From Anoxybacillus pushchinoensis (GTDB lineage: Bacteria; Bacillota; Bacilli; Bacillales; Anoxybacillaceae): a DNA stretch of 43,429 bases. A model generated the notes under the pieces. The model was given only the letters and a program-made list of their open reading frames with translations. It ran no database searches and was not told where the DNA came from. The stretch is from the NCBI RefSeq assembly GCF_900111795.1, contig NZ_FOJQ01000020.1, positions 1-43,429 of the forward strand, written 5' to 3'. This document shows, piece by piece, positions 32,219 to 40,581 of the stretch; the first letter of the stretch is position 1; every line of letters begins with the position of its first letter. Both the position numbers and the translations under genes were made by a program.

Positions 32219-33344
32219 GAATGGAAACGAACGTAATATCGTCATTTCCTTTATCATGTTGTACTTCTTCGTTTATTCTCTTTACCATCTGATCAAACGA
32301 ATGGGCCGTTTGCATCGTATATGCGAGTTGCTTTGCACATTCTTCACCTAAAACTTCCATTAATCCATCTGTGTAAAGAATAAGATACGCATCATGCTGA
32401 AAAGAAATTGTGCCTTTTTTATATGGAGCGTTTGAAACAATGCCGATTGGAATGCCTCCTTCTTTTAAAAGCATCGTTTTTTGTTCGGTCATCAATATTG
32501 CTGGAGGATGACCTGCGTTGACATACTCAATGACTTTCTTTTTTACATCAATCGTTCCATAAAAAGCTGTAAAATAATACTTTGTCTCTTTCCCGAACAA
32601 TTGAAACGCATGGCGATTTAACTCATGTACAACAACAAGTGGATCTGTCACCTTCGTCATTAAACCGTGTAATAGCGAGCGAATCGACATGGCAACAAGG
32701 GCTGAAGCCACACCGTGTCCCATGACATCAATAATGATAAAAGCATATAAATGCGGGCGAACTTGTTGCCAAAAATATAAATCGCCAGACAACTGGGATG
32801 ACGGAATATAATGACCGATAAAATGAACATCTTCATTATTCATTGGTTCTGGAAGCAATCCTTCTTGAACGAGACGCGCTACACGCAAATCTTCATTCAT
32901 CTTTTTTTGCATCGTCCACATATGACGATAACTTTCCATATATGCTTCATTCGTTCTTTTCAGTTGATCCATCGTTTCTTTTTGACGATACGCTAACTGC
33001 ACACGAGCAACAAGTTCGATCATTGTGAACGGCTTACGAATGTAATCAAACACCCCCGCTTTAAATGCTTCTTCTAGCTTTTGTTCATCATCACATCCCG
33101 TGACCATCAACACTGGAACATGTTGGAGTTGCTCATGTTGTTTCAACCGCCGACACCATTCAATACCATTCGTTCCCGGCATGCAAATATCCATTAAAAT
33201 GACATCTACATGTTGTGAAAGTACAAATGCGTACGCTTCATCTGCATGTTCGAACGGATAAATGGAAATATGTTCAATATGCTCAAGCATCGCCTCCATC
33301 ATTTCTAATGTCGGCATATAATCATCAACAATAACCACTTTCAT
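32208..33344 (-). CDS. Response regulator with PP2C (SpoIIE/RsbU-type) phosphatase
   Basis: Regulator of 378 residues. N-terminal REC domain (residues about 1-120) with acidic pocket IVDD, phosphoacceptor D52 in ILMDICMPG, and K in DYIRKPF. A coiled-coil linker follows (MDQLKRTNEAYMESYRHMW). The C-terminal PP2C domain keeps its metal Asp residues in QLSGDLYFW, IIDVMGHGVASAL and NDDITFV. It should dephosphorylate an STAS partner when D52 is phosphorylated. The convergent STAS gene is the obvious substrate. No histidine kinase is near. The start codon follows a weak site (GGGCGGCC). Confidence 0.95.
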   Translation of the reverse strand: MKVVIVDDYMPTLEMMEAMLEHIEHISIYPFEHADEAYAFVLSQHVDVILMDICMPGTNGIEWCRRLKQHEQLQHVPVLMVTGCDDEQKLEEAFKAGVFDYIRKPFTMIELVARVQLAYRQKETMDQLKRTNEAYMESYRHMWTMQKKMNEDLRVARLVQEGLLPEPMNNEDVHFIGHYIPSSQLSGDLYFWQQVRPHLYAFIIIDVMGHGVASALVAMSIRSLLHGLMTKVTDPLVVVHELNRHAFQLFGKETKYYFTAFYGTIDVKKKVIEYVNAGHPPAILMTEQKTMLLKEGGIPIGIVSNAPYKKGTISFQHDAYLILYTDGLMEVLGEECAKQLAYTMQTAHSFDQMVKRINEEVQHDKGNDDITFVSIHIK

Positions 33345-33441
33345 TTTTGGCCGCCCTTTTCAACGTAATTTTCCTCTATTTCATTTATACACATCATACA
33401 TTGAAAAAGGCTAGTGCAAAAATGAAAGTTTCGCAAATTTT

Positions 33442-34212
33442 TTATTTCCCGCTAAAATGAGGACGGCGCTTTTCTAAAAAGGCTCGAATGCCTTCCTCGT
33501 GATCTTTTGTTTTGCGCATATGTGCTTGATACACCGTTTCCATTTGCAACGTCTTTAACAATTGTTCTTCGCTTAAACGGGCATATAACTGTTTTGTCGC
33601 AATCATGGCACGAATCGGTTTAGATAACCATTCATTCACTTTGTGCTGAATCGCTTGTTCATCACCGATTTCATCAACGAGTCCCACTTCATATGCCTCT
33701 TGTGCACTCATTATTTTTCCTTCCCATATGATTTGTTTTGATTTGACATCTCCAATTTTCCGTTTTAAAAAGAAGTGTCCACCCCCATCTGGGATGAGTC
33801 CAATTCCAATAAAATTCATGGCAACACGGGCTTGCTCATTTGCGATAACATGGTCACAGGCGAGCGCTAAACTAAATCCTAATCCGGCTGCGGCCCCATG
33901 CACGTAACTGATCGTTAGTTTTGGTAATTGATGCAATGTAATAGCAATTTGTTTGATTGTGTCCATTACAGTTATGAATGAATGTTCATTCGTTGATTGC
34001 AACATCGTTTTAATGTCGCCGCCTGCACTAAACGCCTTACCGCGACCGCGAATGATGACGATATCCGCTTCGCTGTTTTCCACTTCCTTTAACGCCTCAA
34101 GCAATTCGAGCAACATTTGCTCATGCAAAGCATTTAATGCATCAGGACGATTCAATTCAATCGTTGCCACTCGGCCCTCATATGACAAAATAATATGTTC
34201 CACTCTCTCCAT
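33442..34212 (-). CDS. Enoyl-CoA hydratase/isomerase family protein
   Basis: Crotonase-fold enzyme of about 256 residues acting on acyl-CoA. Oxyanion-hole elements are KAFSAGGDIKTM and HGAAAGLGFSLALACD. Both Glu of classical hydratases are missing: the first position reads Ser (GFSLAL), the second a hydrophobic residue (MNFIGIGLIP). An Asp is present in LIPDGGGHF, as in PaaG-type isomerases. It is thus more likely an isomerase or other crotonase than a hydratase. ATG 34212 directly abuts GAGAGGGG; the GTG at 34203, nine bases past that site, is an equally good start. Monocistronic between a two-component gene and thiE. Confidence 0.88.
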   Translation of the reverse strand: MERVEHIILSYEGRVATIELNRPDALNALHEQMLLELLEALKEVENSEADIVIIRGRGKAFSAGGDIKTMLQSTNEHSFITVMDTIKQIAITLHQLPKLTISYVHGAAAGLGFSLALACDHVIANEQARVAMNFIGIGLIPDGGGHFFLKRKIGDVKSKQIIWEGKIMSAQEAYEVGLVDEIGDEQAIQHKVNEWLSKPIRAMIATKQLYARLSEEQLLKTLQMETVYQAHMRKTKDHEEGIRAFLEKRRPHFSGK

Positions 34213-34298
34213 CCCCTCTCTCATTTGTTCGCTGTTCTTTTTCGACGCATATGAATAAAATCCTGCAAAAAACAAAGCGAGTTTTACATACGATTGTT

Positions 34299-34326
34299 GT
34301 CACCATAAAAAAAGACGACATTACCC
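34299..34326 (-). terminator. Terminator of thiE
   Basis: Short stem (GACGAC/GTCGCC with a wobble) around ATTACC-type loop. On the minus strand seven T follow. It overlaps the thiE stop. Confidence 0.65.
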
Positions 34327-34974
34327 GTCGCCTCTTCGTTTCGCATGCATCACTGTCTCATATAAACGTTTTGTTTGTTCACAAATATGTTCCGCACGAC
34401 AAATGGCAGAAATGACAGCAATTCCGTCTGCCCCCGCTTCAATGACTTGCCGTGCTGTTTGTTCTGTAATTCCACCGATAGCAACGAGCGGAACGTGCTT
34501 TTCATAGGTGCGAATATGTTCAATCATCGCCAAACCACACGCTTGCTTTGCATCATCTTTTGAAACGGTCGGAAAAATAGGACCTAATCCAACATAATCA
34601 GCGTGAGCGGCAAGCGCTTGCCGCACTTCAGCAAGGTTGTGAACAGACACTCCTAAATATTTATCCCCTATTCGATCGCGAACACGCGCTGCCTCTTCAT
34701 CATCTTGACCAACGTGAACACCATCTGCTTGTAAAGCAAGCGCTAAATCGACATCATCATTTACAATGAACGGAATGTTGTGATCTTTGCATCGTTCAAA
34801 CAATTTCTCAGCTAAACGATATTTTTCAAGCCCTGTCAGCGCCTTCTTTCCTTTTTCCCGAAACTGAAACATCGTAATTCCACCTTGAATCGCCTCATCA
34901 AGCACAGTGAGCGGATCTCTTGTACAATCGCCACTCCCCATAATAAAATATAGCGACAACATATGTTTCATCAT
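34321..34974 (-). CDS. thiE: Thiamine-phosphate synthase
   Basis: TIM-barrel enzyme of 217 residues that joins HMP-pyrophosphate and the thiazole phosphate to thiamine phosphate. Seen are QFREKGKKALTG (pyrophosphate), FIVNDDVDLALALQADGVHVGQDD, LGVSVHN, DYVGLGPIFPTVSKDDA and VAIGGIT. The start ATG follows the thiM stop without a gap (TGA-ATG), so it is translationally coupled. Riboswitch control is shared with thiM. Confidence 0.96.
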   Translation of the reverse strand: MMKHMLSLYFIMGSGDCTRDPLTVLDEAIQGGITMFQFREKGKKALTGLEKYRLAEKLFERCKDHNIPFIVNDDVDLALALQADGVHVGQDDEEAARVRDRIGDKYLGVSVHNLAEVRQALAAHADYVGLGPIFPTVSKDDAKQACGLAMIEHIRTYEKHVPLVAIGGITEQTARQVIEAGADGIAVISAICRAEHICEQTKRLYETVMHAKRRGDG

Positions 34975-35766
34975 TCATTCCCCTCGAATTCGCGCATATG
35001 TATCGACTTCTTCTGCCGTCGTCTCATATAAAGCATTTAAAAAGGCAAGTTGAAAAGCCCCAGGCGCTTTTGCATGTTTTGCTGCTTTTTCGGCTGCTAC
35101 CCCGTAGTAAGCGAGCGCTGCGACAGATGACTCGATTACATTTTCTCCCACACTAGCAAACGCGCCTAACACCGCGCTTAACAAGCAGCCTGTCCCTGTC
35201 ACTTTCGTCAACATTGCATCACCATTTGAAACGATCGTTACACGCTCCCCATCTGTCACAATATCATCTTTTCCCGTTACAACAACTGTGCAACGAAATG
35301 TACGCGCCGCTTTTTTCGCTACATGCACGACATCGCCTTGAACGTCCCCTGCATCTACTCCTTTTGTACGCACTTGTTCTCCGGCAACGCTTGCGATTTC
35401 TGACGCATTTCCGCGCAAAATGGAAACGTTCACTTCTTGTAATATACGCTGCGCTGTTTTTGTACGGTATGCCGTCGCACCTGCTCCAACAGGATCAAAA
35501 ATGACTGGAATATTTACTTCATTCGCTGCCTTTCCAGCAATAATCATAGCTTCTACGTCTGTTTCATTTAATGTTCCGATGTTTAATACGAGAGCGCGAG
35601 CCAAACGAACCATATCACTTACTTCTTCTTTTGCATACGCCATGACAGGAGACGCCCCAACAGCAAGTAAACCATTGGCCACAAAATTGGTTACCACGAC
35701 ATTCGTCATATTATGTACGAGCGGCGATTGTTCTCTGACGAGCGTTAGCCATTGTCCAGCTTTCAT
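34975..35766 (-). CDS. thiM: Hydroxyethylthiazole kinase
   Basis: Salvage kinase of 263 residues phosphorylating the thiazole moiety of thiamine. Typical stretches: PLVHNMTNVVVTNFVANGLLA (substrate), IFDPVGAGATAYR, ILRGNASEIASVAG and the catalytic TKVTGTGCLLSAVLGAFA with Cys. Ribosome site GGGGGGAATGA before the ATG. It heads a thiM-thiE operon; other thi genes are not in the window, so this is the salvage branch. Confidence 0.96.
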   Translation of the reverse strand: MKAGQWLTLVREQSPLVHNMTNVVVTNFVANGLLAVGASPVMAYAKEEVSDMVRLARALVLNIGTLNETDVEAMIIAGKAANEVNIPVIFDPVGAGATAYRTKTAQRILQEVNVSILRGNASEIASVAGEQVRTKGVDAGDVQGDVVHVAKKAARTFRCTVVVTGKDDIVTDGERVTIVSNGDAMLTKVTGTGCLLSAVLGAFASVGENVIESSVAALAYYGVAAEKAAKHAKAPGAFQLAFLNALYETTAEEVDTYARIRGE

Positions 35767-35792
35767 TATTCATTCCCCCCTTTAAAAATAAA

Positions 35793-35820
35793 AAACTAGT
35801 CGGACAGAATCGACTAGTTT
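35793..35820 (-). terminator. Attenuator terminator of the thiM leader
   Basis: Ten-base stem AAACTAGTCG/CGACTAGTTT; on the minus strand a T-rich run (TTTTTTATTTTT) follows. It lies between the TPP aptamer and thiM, so it is the expression platform. Confidence 0.88.
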
Positions 35821-35835
35821 GTACTTACAAAACAT

Positions 35836-35936
35836 AGCCTACTTCCCTCCGCTGGTATAAACCAGATCAGGTTCAAAGGGTTGGAAAACTGATTGCGCGT
35901 TTTCCTCTCAGCCATCGCCATCCGGCACCCCTAGTA
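35836..35936 (-). promoter_or_regulatory. TPP riboswitch (THI element)
   Basis: On the minus strand the aptamer shows GGGGTGCCGGA, GGCTGAGAGGA, CCCTTTGAACCTGATCTGG and ACCAGCGGAGGGAAGT, the conserved TPP-binding blocks in order. Binding of thiamine pyrophosphate would favour the terminator at 35793-35820 and switch off thiM-thiE. Confidence 0.96.
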
Positions 35937-36031
35937 GTTTCGTTCATTCAGTTTTCTTTTATTCTAATACATTTTTCCTCGTCATTCAATATAAAACATT
36001 GTCAATTTTCGTTCACATTTTTGCATAAAGG

Positions 36032-36074
36032 TGTGATACATATCACTTACGCCGTTGTTATTTTTCCCTATTGT
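36032..36074 (+). promoter_or_regulatory. Fnr-type promoter of hcp
   Basis: TGTGA-N6-TCACT palindrome (36032-36047) centred at about 36039.5; a -10-like TATTGT lies at 36069-36074. A start near 36081 gives the -41.5 arrangement. It has the same geometry as the ba3 oxidase promoter in this window. Confidence 0.7.
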
Positions 36075-36105
36075 TAAAGTGTTAACAAGAAAAGGAGGGG
36101 TTTTC

Positions 36106-37395
36106 ATGTTTTGTCATCAATGCGAACAAACACCAACAGGGGGATGCACGGTTGTCGGCGTCTGCGGAAAGGATGAAACGATTGCAAGCTTACAAGATAC
36201 AATCGTATTTGCACTGAAAGGAATTGCTGCCTATCGCACACACGCTCACCAACTCGGATACACTGATCCATTTGTGGATACAACGACACATGAAGCGTTA
36301 TATATGACGTTAACAAACTCTAATTTTAACGTACAAGAACATTTAGACATGGCAATGAAAGTCGGAAAAGCTGCGATTCGTGTGATGGAACTGCTCGACC
36401 GGGCACATACAGAAAGACTTGGCATTCCTCAACCTGTTCGTGTATCCCAAAATAAAATCGAAGGAAAATGTATTCTCGTTACGGGACATAACTTATTTGC
36501 ACTTGAACAATTATTGAAGCAAACAGAAGGAAAAGGGATTAACATTTACACGCATTCCGAAATGCTCCCAGCACACGGTTATCCGCAATTAAAAAAATAT
36601 AAACATTTAAAAGGAAACGTCGGAAAAGCATGGTACGACCAACGTCGCCTATTCGAAAAATTCCCTGGTGCCATTTTAGCAACAACAAACTGCGTCATGC
36701 CGATTAAAGGTTCATACGCTGATCGCATGTTTTCATATGATGTAGCAGGATTAGAACATGTACAAAAAATTGAAAACGATGATTTTACACCACTCATTGA
36801 AAAGGCGCTACAACTTCCAGAAGCGAATATCGAATCAGACGAAACGTTAGTTACTGGCTTCCATCATGAAACAGTTATTCAAATCGCACCGGAGATTATT
36901 CAAGCTGTAAAAGAAGAAAAAATTCAGCGCTTTTTCGTGATCGCAGGCTGTGACGCTCCTGGGAAAGGTGGTGAATATTATCGCTCCCTAGCGACATCTT
37001 TGCCAGACAACACTGTTATCTTAACAACGTCTTGCGGAAAGTTTCGCTTTAACGATGTCGATTATGGTGTTGTTCCTGGCACAAACATTCCACGGTACAT
37101 TGACTTAGGACAATGCAACAACTCGATTTCAACAGTGAAAATTGCGATGGCGCTTGCGGAGGCGTTTGAATGTGAAGTGAACGAATTGCCTGTTAGCATC
37201 GTCCTCTCATGGTTCGAACAAAAAGCGGTTGCTGTTTTGCTCGGATTGTTTAGTTTAGGTATTCAAGATATTCGAATTGGACCAAAAGCACCCCATTTCG
37301 TTTCTGAAGGTGTATTGCACGTATTGCAAGAAATGTTCGGTCTTAAACTGATTGGCGATGTCGAAGAGGATATGCGAGCTATGTTAGCACACTAA
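36106..37395 (+). CDS. hcp: Hybrid cluster protein (hydroxylamine reductase), short type
   Basis: Iron-sulfur-oxygen protein of 429 residues; the role of Hcp is in nitrosative stress (NO reduction, or hydroxylamine reduction in vitro). The N-terminal cluster motif CHQCEQTPTGGCTVVGVC gives C-x2-C-x7-C-x5-C. Hybrid cluster ligands appear in order: His (VTGHNLFAL), Glu (THSEMLPAHGYP), Cys (TTNCVMP), Cys (AGCDAPG), Cys (TSCGKFRF) and Cys (GQCNNS). Ordinary proteins have about 550 residues, so part of the N-terminal helical region is missing, as in class III Hcp. ATG at 36106 follows AAGGAGGGG; the frame starts earlier but without a site. No NADH reductase (hcr) partner is adjacent. Confidence 0.95.
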   Translation: MFCHQCEQTPTGGCTVVGVCGKDETIASLQDTIVFALKGIAAYRTHAHQLGYTDPFVDTTTHEALYMTLTNSNFNVQEHLDMAMKVGKAAIRVMELLDRAHTERLGIPQPVRVSQNKIEGKCILVTGHNLFALEQLLKQTEGKGINIYTHSEMLPAHGYPQLKKYKHLKGNVGKAWYDQRRLFEKFPGAILATTNCVMPIKGSYADRMFSYDVAGLEHVQKIENDDFTPLIEKALQLPEANIESDETLVTGFHHETVIQIAPEIIQAVKEEKIQRFFVIAGCDAPGKGGEYYRSLATSLPDNTVILTTSCGKFRFNDVDYGVVPGTNIPRYIDLGQCNNSISTVKIAMALAEAFECEVNELPVSIVLSWFEQKAVAVLLGLFSLGIQDIRIGPKAPHFVSEGVLHVLQEMFGLKLIGDVEEDMRAMLAH

Positions 37396-37422
37396 AAGGG
37401 CTGACCTCTCCAGCCCTCTCTT
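37396..37422. terminator. Terminator between hcp and yncB
   Basis: Stem AGGGCTG/CAGCCCT with a six- to eight-base loop, then CTCTTTAT. The two genes converge. Confidence 0.7.
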
Positions 37423-37427
37423 TATAT

Positions 37428-37955
37428 TCACGAAGCTTCATCCAACCACACGCTCATATTAAACCCTTTTTCCGTTACGTAGCCATCAACGCTCCATATT
37501 CGTTTTTTCGCTTTTTTCGCTTGCTCTTGCGCACGATACAATCGCTCCACATATTTCGTATCAGGTTCAAATACATAAGCTACACGCGCAAGCCCTTCTT
37601 TTACAATTAATTCTTGATACAATGTTTGTTCATCTATCCATATGTACGCAAGCAGTCGACCGTAACGATCGTACGGAGAGGGTTTCTCGCTCAATTCAAC
37701 AATTACTCGTTGATGAAGAAGAACGTCTTTAGCAAATTGTTTTGCCTCCTCACCGTATGCTTGTTTTTCACGATACGTTTCCGGCGTATCAATATTTAAT
37801 AGACGGATTGTTACTAATTCTCCATCCTTTTTTATTTTTACTGTATCTCCGTCAACGACATGTTGTACTGTCGCAACAAAAGTTGTTCCTTTATCTTGTT
37901 GCGTGCAACCACCAATAAAGAACATTGTAACAACAACAATCATCCATTTCTTCAT
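37428..37955 (-). CDS. Secreted thermonuclease-family lipoprotein (YncB-like)
   Basis: SNase-like nuclease of 175 residues. Lipoprotein signal MKKWMIVVVTMFFIGGC with lipobox IGGC. Catalytic pattern of staphylococcal nuclease: DGDTVKIK (calcium Asp), VTIRLLNIDTPET (first Arg and Glu) and DRYGRLLAYIW (second Arg). All catalytic residues are kept. It should hydrolyse DNA or RNA outside the cell, being surface-anchored. Its ATG overlaps the stop of the upstream histidine phosphatase (ATGA), so it is coupled to it. Confidence 0.93.
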   Translation of the reverse strand: MKKWMIVVVTMFFIGGCTQQDKGTTFVATVQHVVDGDTVKIKKDGELVTIRLLNIDTPETYREKQAYGEEAKQFAKDVLLHQRVIVELSEKPSPYDRYGRLLAYIWIDEQTLYQELIVKEGLARVAYVFEPDTKYVERLYRAQEQAKKAKKRIWSVDGYVTEKGFNMSVWLDEAS

Positions 37956-38578
37956 GAGTACATCTTCTCCCCTTCAAGATGTGAGATATCCGATTCACTT
38001 TCAATCTTCCAACCCTTTCCGTCGAACGAAACAATCGTAACGCTCGTTCCATATACGCGGCTATTTTCCCATAGCTGGGCGATCGTTTGCTGTTTCCAAT
38101 AGACGAGAAGCGTACGAATGACCATGCCGTGCGTAACAACGAGAATATGGCCTTCCCGATGGTTTTCAGCAATATGATGAATAGCGGCAACAGCACGTTG
38201 CTGTACATCTAGAAACGTTTCGCCGACGCTCGGATGGTATGCGTTTGGTTCATGATAAAAGTGATAATGATTTCGCTCGTCCGTTTGAGCAATTTCTGCA
38301 ATCGTTTTTCCCTCCCACCATCCTAAATGAATTTCGCGCAATCGCTCATCAAAATATAACGGGATATCACGTTGCTCTAAAACAATTTGTGCTGTTTCTT
38401 TTGTCCGATCACTCGGACTACAATATGCCGCTACAAACGGAATCGCGCACAACCGGTGATGTAAAAGCGACGCATGTCTTTTCCCTGTTTCCGTTAAGGG
38501 AGAATCTTTCCATCCTTGCATTCGTTGTTGTGCATTCCACTCTGTCTCCCCGTGACGAATGACATACAATGTTAACAT
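37952..38578 (-). CDS. Histidine phosphatase (phosphoglycerate mutase-like)
   Basis: Cytoplasmic enzyme of 208 residues with the RHG motif in YVIRHGETEWNAQQRMQGW, then LTETGKRHA, the acidic catalytic residue in GWWEGKT, and the second His in VVTHGMVIRTLL. Members include alpha-ribazole phosphatases, PhoE-like phosphatases and GpmB; substrate is uncertain. All catalytic residues are present. Its stop overlaps the nuclease gene start. GGAGGGGCTTAG upstream of ATG is the ribosome site. Confidence 0.9.
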   Translation of the reverse strand: MLTLYVIRHGETEWNAQQRMQGWKDSPLTETGKRHASLLHHRLCAIPFVAAYCSPSDRTKETAQIVLEQRDIPLYFDERLREIHLGWWEGKTIAEIAQTDERNHYHFYHEPNAYHPSVGETFLDVQQRAVAAIHHIAENHREGHILVVTHGMVIRTLLVYWKQQTIAQLWENSRVYGTSVTIVSFDGKGWKIESESDISHLEGEKMYS

Positions 38579-38602
38579 CTAAGCCCCTCCTTCGAATAAA
38601 CG

Positions 38603-38626
38603 AAAAAAAGCAAGCAACGATTGCTT
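38603..38626 (-). terminator. Terminator of the nos operon
   Basis: Stem AAGCAA/TTGCTT with a short loop and seven T on the minus strand, eight bases past the last nos gene stop. Confidence 0.75.
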
Positions 38627-38634
38627 ACTTTTCA

Positions 38635-39333
38635 TTATGTCATACGTTGTGAAATTTGCGCAAAAAATATAGACTCTAACGATTTTTCATGTTGACAAAG
38701 CTTAGAAACAGAATCATATATAAGCATTTGACCTTGATGAATAAAGGCAACAGTATCTGCAATTTCTTCTACAATTGACAGCATATGTGTCGAAAAGATG
38801 ATCGCTTTTCCCTTTTCTTTTTCAGCTTGAATCAATCGTTTAAATTCCCATACCCAGTACGGATCTAAGCCGTTTGTCGGTTCGTCTAAAATAAGGAGTG
38901 GAGCATCAGCTAAAAGCGCTTGCGCAAAAGCAAGGCGCTGTTGCATTCCTTTTGAATACGTCTTCACTTGTTTATGCTGGTCATTCGTTAACCCAACAAG
39001 CTCTAAACATTGTTTCACACGCTCGACAGTTGCTCCTTGCCATCGGCCGAATAGAGATAATACTTCATAGCCAGTTAAAAGCGGAGGAAACTGCAGATGA
39101 TCGGGCATGAAAGAAAACCATCGTTTGTCATCACTTTGAACTTGCTTCCCGTTAACAAATATATGACCTCTCGTTTTAGGAAGCTGTCCGATCAACATTT
39201 TAATAATCGTGCTTTTTCCTGCACCGTTGCCACCGCATAACGCTAGACATTGTCCTGGTTGAATAGAAAAAGAAATATTTTCTACTTTATTTTGCTCGTT
39301 ATATATTTTCGTCAACTGTTTCACTTCAAGCAT
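38635..39333 (-). CDS. nosF: ABC transporter ATPase, NosF-like
   Basis: ATPase of 232 residues. Walker A GGNGAGKST, Q-loop, signature YSKGMQQRLAFAQAL, Walker B LLILDEPTNGLDP and H-loop FSTHML. It lies in an operon nosD-nosL-nosY-nosF, overlapping nosY by eight bases. With NosY and periplasm-side NosD it is the machine needed for copper-sulfur centre maturation of N2O reductase NosZ; no nosZ is seen in this window. A general ABC exporter ATPase is the alternative, but order argues for NosF. Confidence 0.88.
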   Translation of the reverse strand: MLEVKQLTKIYNEQNKVENISFSIQPGQCLALCGGNGAGKSTIIKMLIGQLPKTRGHIFVNGKQVQSDDKRWFSFMPDHLQFPPLLTGYEVLSLFGRWQGATVERVKQCLELVGLTNDQHKQVKTYSKGMQQRLAFAQALLADAPLLILDEPTNGLDPYWVWEFKRLIQAEKEKGKAIIFSTHMLSIVEEIADTVAFIHQGQMLIYDSVSKLCQHEKSLESIFFAQISQRMT

Positions 39334-40135
39334 GATGTTTCCCTCGCTTCATCCATACGTTCATGAAAAGTAATGGCACAATTACCCATATACACGCGAT
39401 TACAGCGAACGTAAATTGTCCACTTGTGCTTTCCGCCCATGTCGACCATTCATATAGTTGCGGTCCGAACAATGTACTGCTTTTCATTGCTGCCACTGTC
39501 CAAACACGCATCAGCTCAACTGGATTCAATATGATCGATAGCCCAAATAATAAGATTGTCCACTGTTTTGGAGCGACTGACAACAACGCTAATACGATAA
39601 ATTCATAAAACAAAACGAAAAATGCCCAAACAAACAAGCTCACACCGAGTGCTTGCAAACGATTAGAGGCAATAAGCCCAATCCATAAAGCAATGGCTAA
39701 AAAAATGCTCGTTAATATGATTGTTAATACAAATGAAAGGAAAAAAAATGTTGACCATGTTCCTCCCGTCATAAAAAGAACGATGCTTGCACTTCCGTAT
39801 CCAAATGCAATCACTGTCCATAACGATATGCAACTACCTACATATAGCCCAAGAGTCAACGAACGAATAGAAATCGGATATGTTTGGATAAGCGCTAACC
39901 GACCGTCCTCTTTTTCTCCCGCAATAAATAAACTGCCTGCTAATAATGAAACAAGGGGAACAAGTAAAAGAGACAAGTTTAATAATGCAGCCGTCGAACG
40001 TGTAAATCCTCCTGTAGCTTCGTGTCCGCTGCCAGCGATGACGGCTGATGATAAAAGCGCAAATAGCACAGCAAAACTTACGAGCCATTTGCTACGAATC
40101 ATCACCATCCATTGATATTTCATTGCTGTATTCAT
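39326..40135 (-). CDS. nosY: ABC transporter permease, NosY-like
   Basis: Membrane protein of 269 residues with six predicted helices, ABC-2 type. N-terminal cytoplasmic start MNTAMKYQWMVMIRSKW, then a helix and the conserved coupling stretch LFIAGEKEDGRLALIQTYPIS, which contacts the ATPase. It overlaps nosL by four bases and nosF by eight, so expression is coupled. It is the transmembrane part of the NosDFY complex. Confidence 0.88.
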   Translation of the reverse strand: MNTAMKYQWMVMIRSKWLVSFAVLFALLSSAVIAGSGHEATGGFTRSTAALLNLSLLLVPLVSLLAGSLFIAGEKEDGRLALIQTYPISIRSLTLGLYVGSCISLWTVIAFGYGSASIVLFMTGGTWSTFFFLSFVLTIILTSIFLAIALWIGLIASNRLQALGVSLFVWAFFVLFYEFIVLALLSVAPKQWTILLFGLSIILNPVELMRVWTVAAMKSSTLFGPQLYEWSTWAESTSGQFTFAVIACIWVIVPLLFMNVWMKRGKHHA

Positions 40136-40581
40136 TGTTCAAATCCCCACCGATGTTGTTTTAGTTGTTCATACGTCCACAACTGCCCTTGTCCTTCTTT
40201 CTCCATATACGCTTTTGCATTTTGTTCATTTGCAAATGAAACGACGCCATAGCTCATCGGTGTCCAATAAGTTGCATTGTACACGTAAACGGCTTGTTCA
40301 AGCTCAACCCATTCCCCATTTGTTACATCACGAACATATAGCTTAGCTATATCATCATCGTTTTGTTGATTCATCCATTCCATCATGCAACCAATATCAT
40401 CAAACGTATAAACCGTTCCGTCTTTTAAAATCGCTTCTGTAGCATATTGCTCTGCCGCTATCCCCATATTACAAACGACGCACACATCTATATCCGGATT
40501 AATTTCTTTCGGTTCGTATGCGTTCTCTCCACTGCATGCAACAAGAAAACATAAAAACAACAGACTAGCGATTTTTTTCAT
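40132..40581 (-). CDS. nosL: NosL copper lipoprotein
   Basis: Extracytoplasmic lipoprotein of 149 residues. Lipobox is LVAC in SLLFLCFLVAC. The Cu(I) site of NosL is C-x2-C-x-M, here VCVVCNMGI. Further matching stretches are YTFDDIGCMMEWM and YWTPMSYGVVSF. NosL brings copper for NosZ assembly with NosDFY. Overlap of four bases with nosD upstream (ATGA) and four with nosY downstream. Ribosome site GGAGGAGAAAAAT lies in nosD's 3' end. Confidence 0.92.
   Translation of the reverse strand: MKKIASLLFLCFLVACSGENAYEPKEINPDIDVCVVCNMGIAAEQYATEAILKDGTVYTFDDIGCMMEWMNQQNDDDIAKLYVRDVTNGEWVELEQAVYVYNATYWTPMSYGVVSFANEQNAKAYMEKEGQGQLWTYEQLKQHRWGFEQ

Noticed and set aside
39693-40115. 140-codon plus-strand frame inside nosY
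   Set aside because: Antisense of a hydrophobic protein; composition is that expected by mirror reading and no start signal exists.
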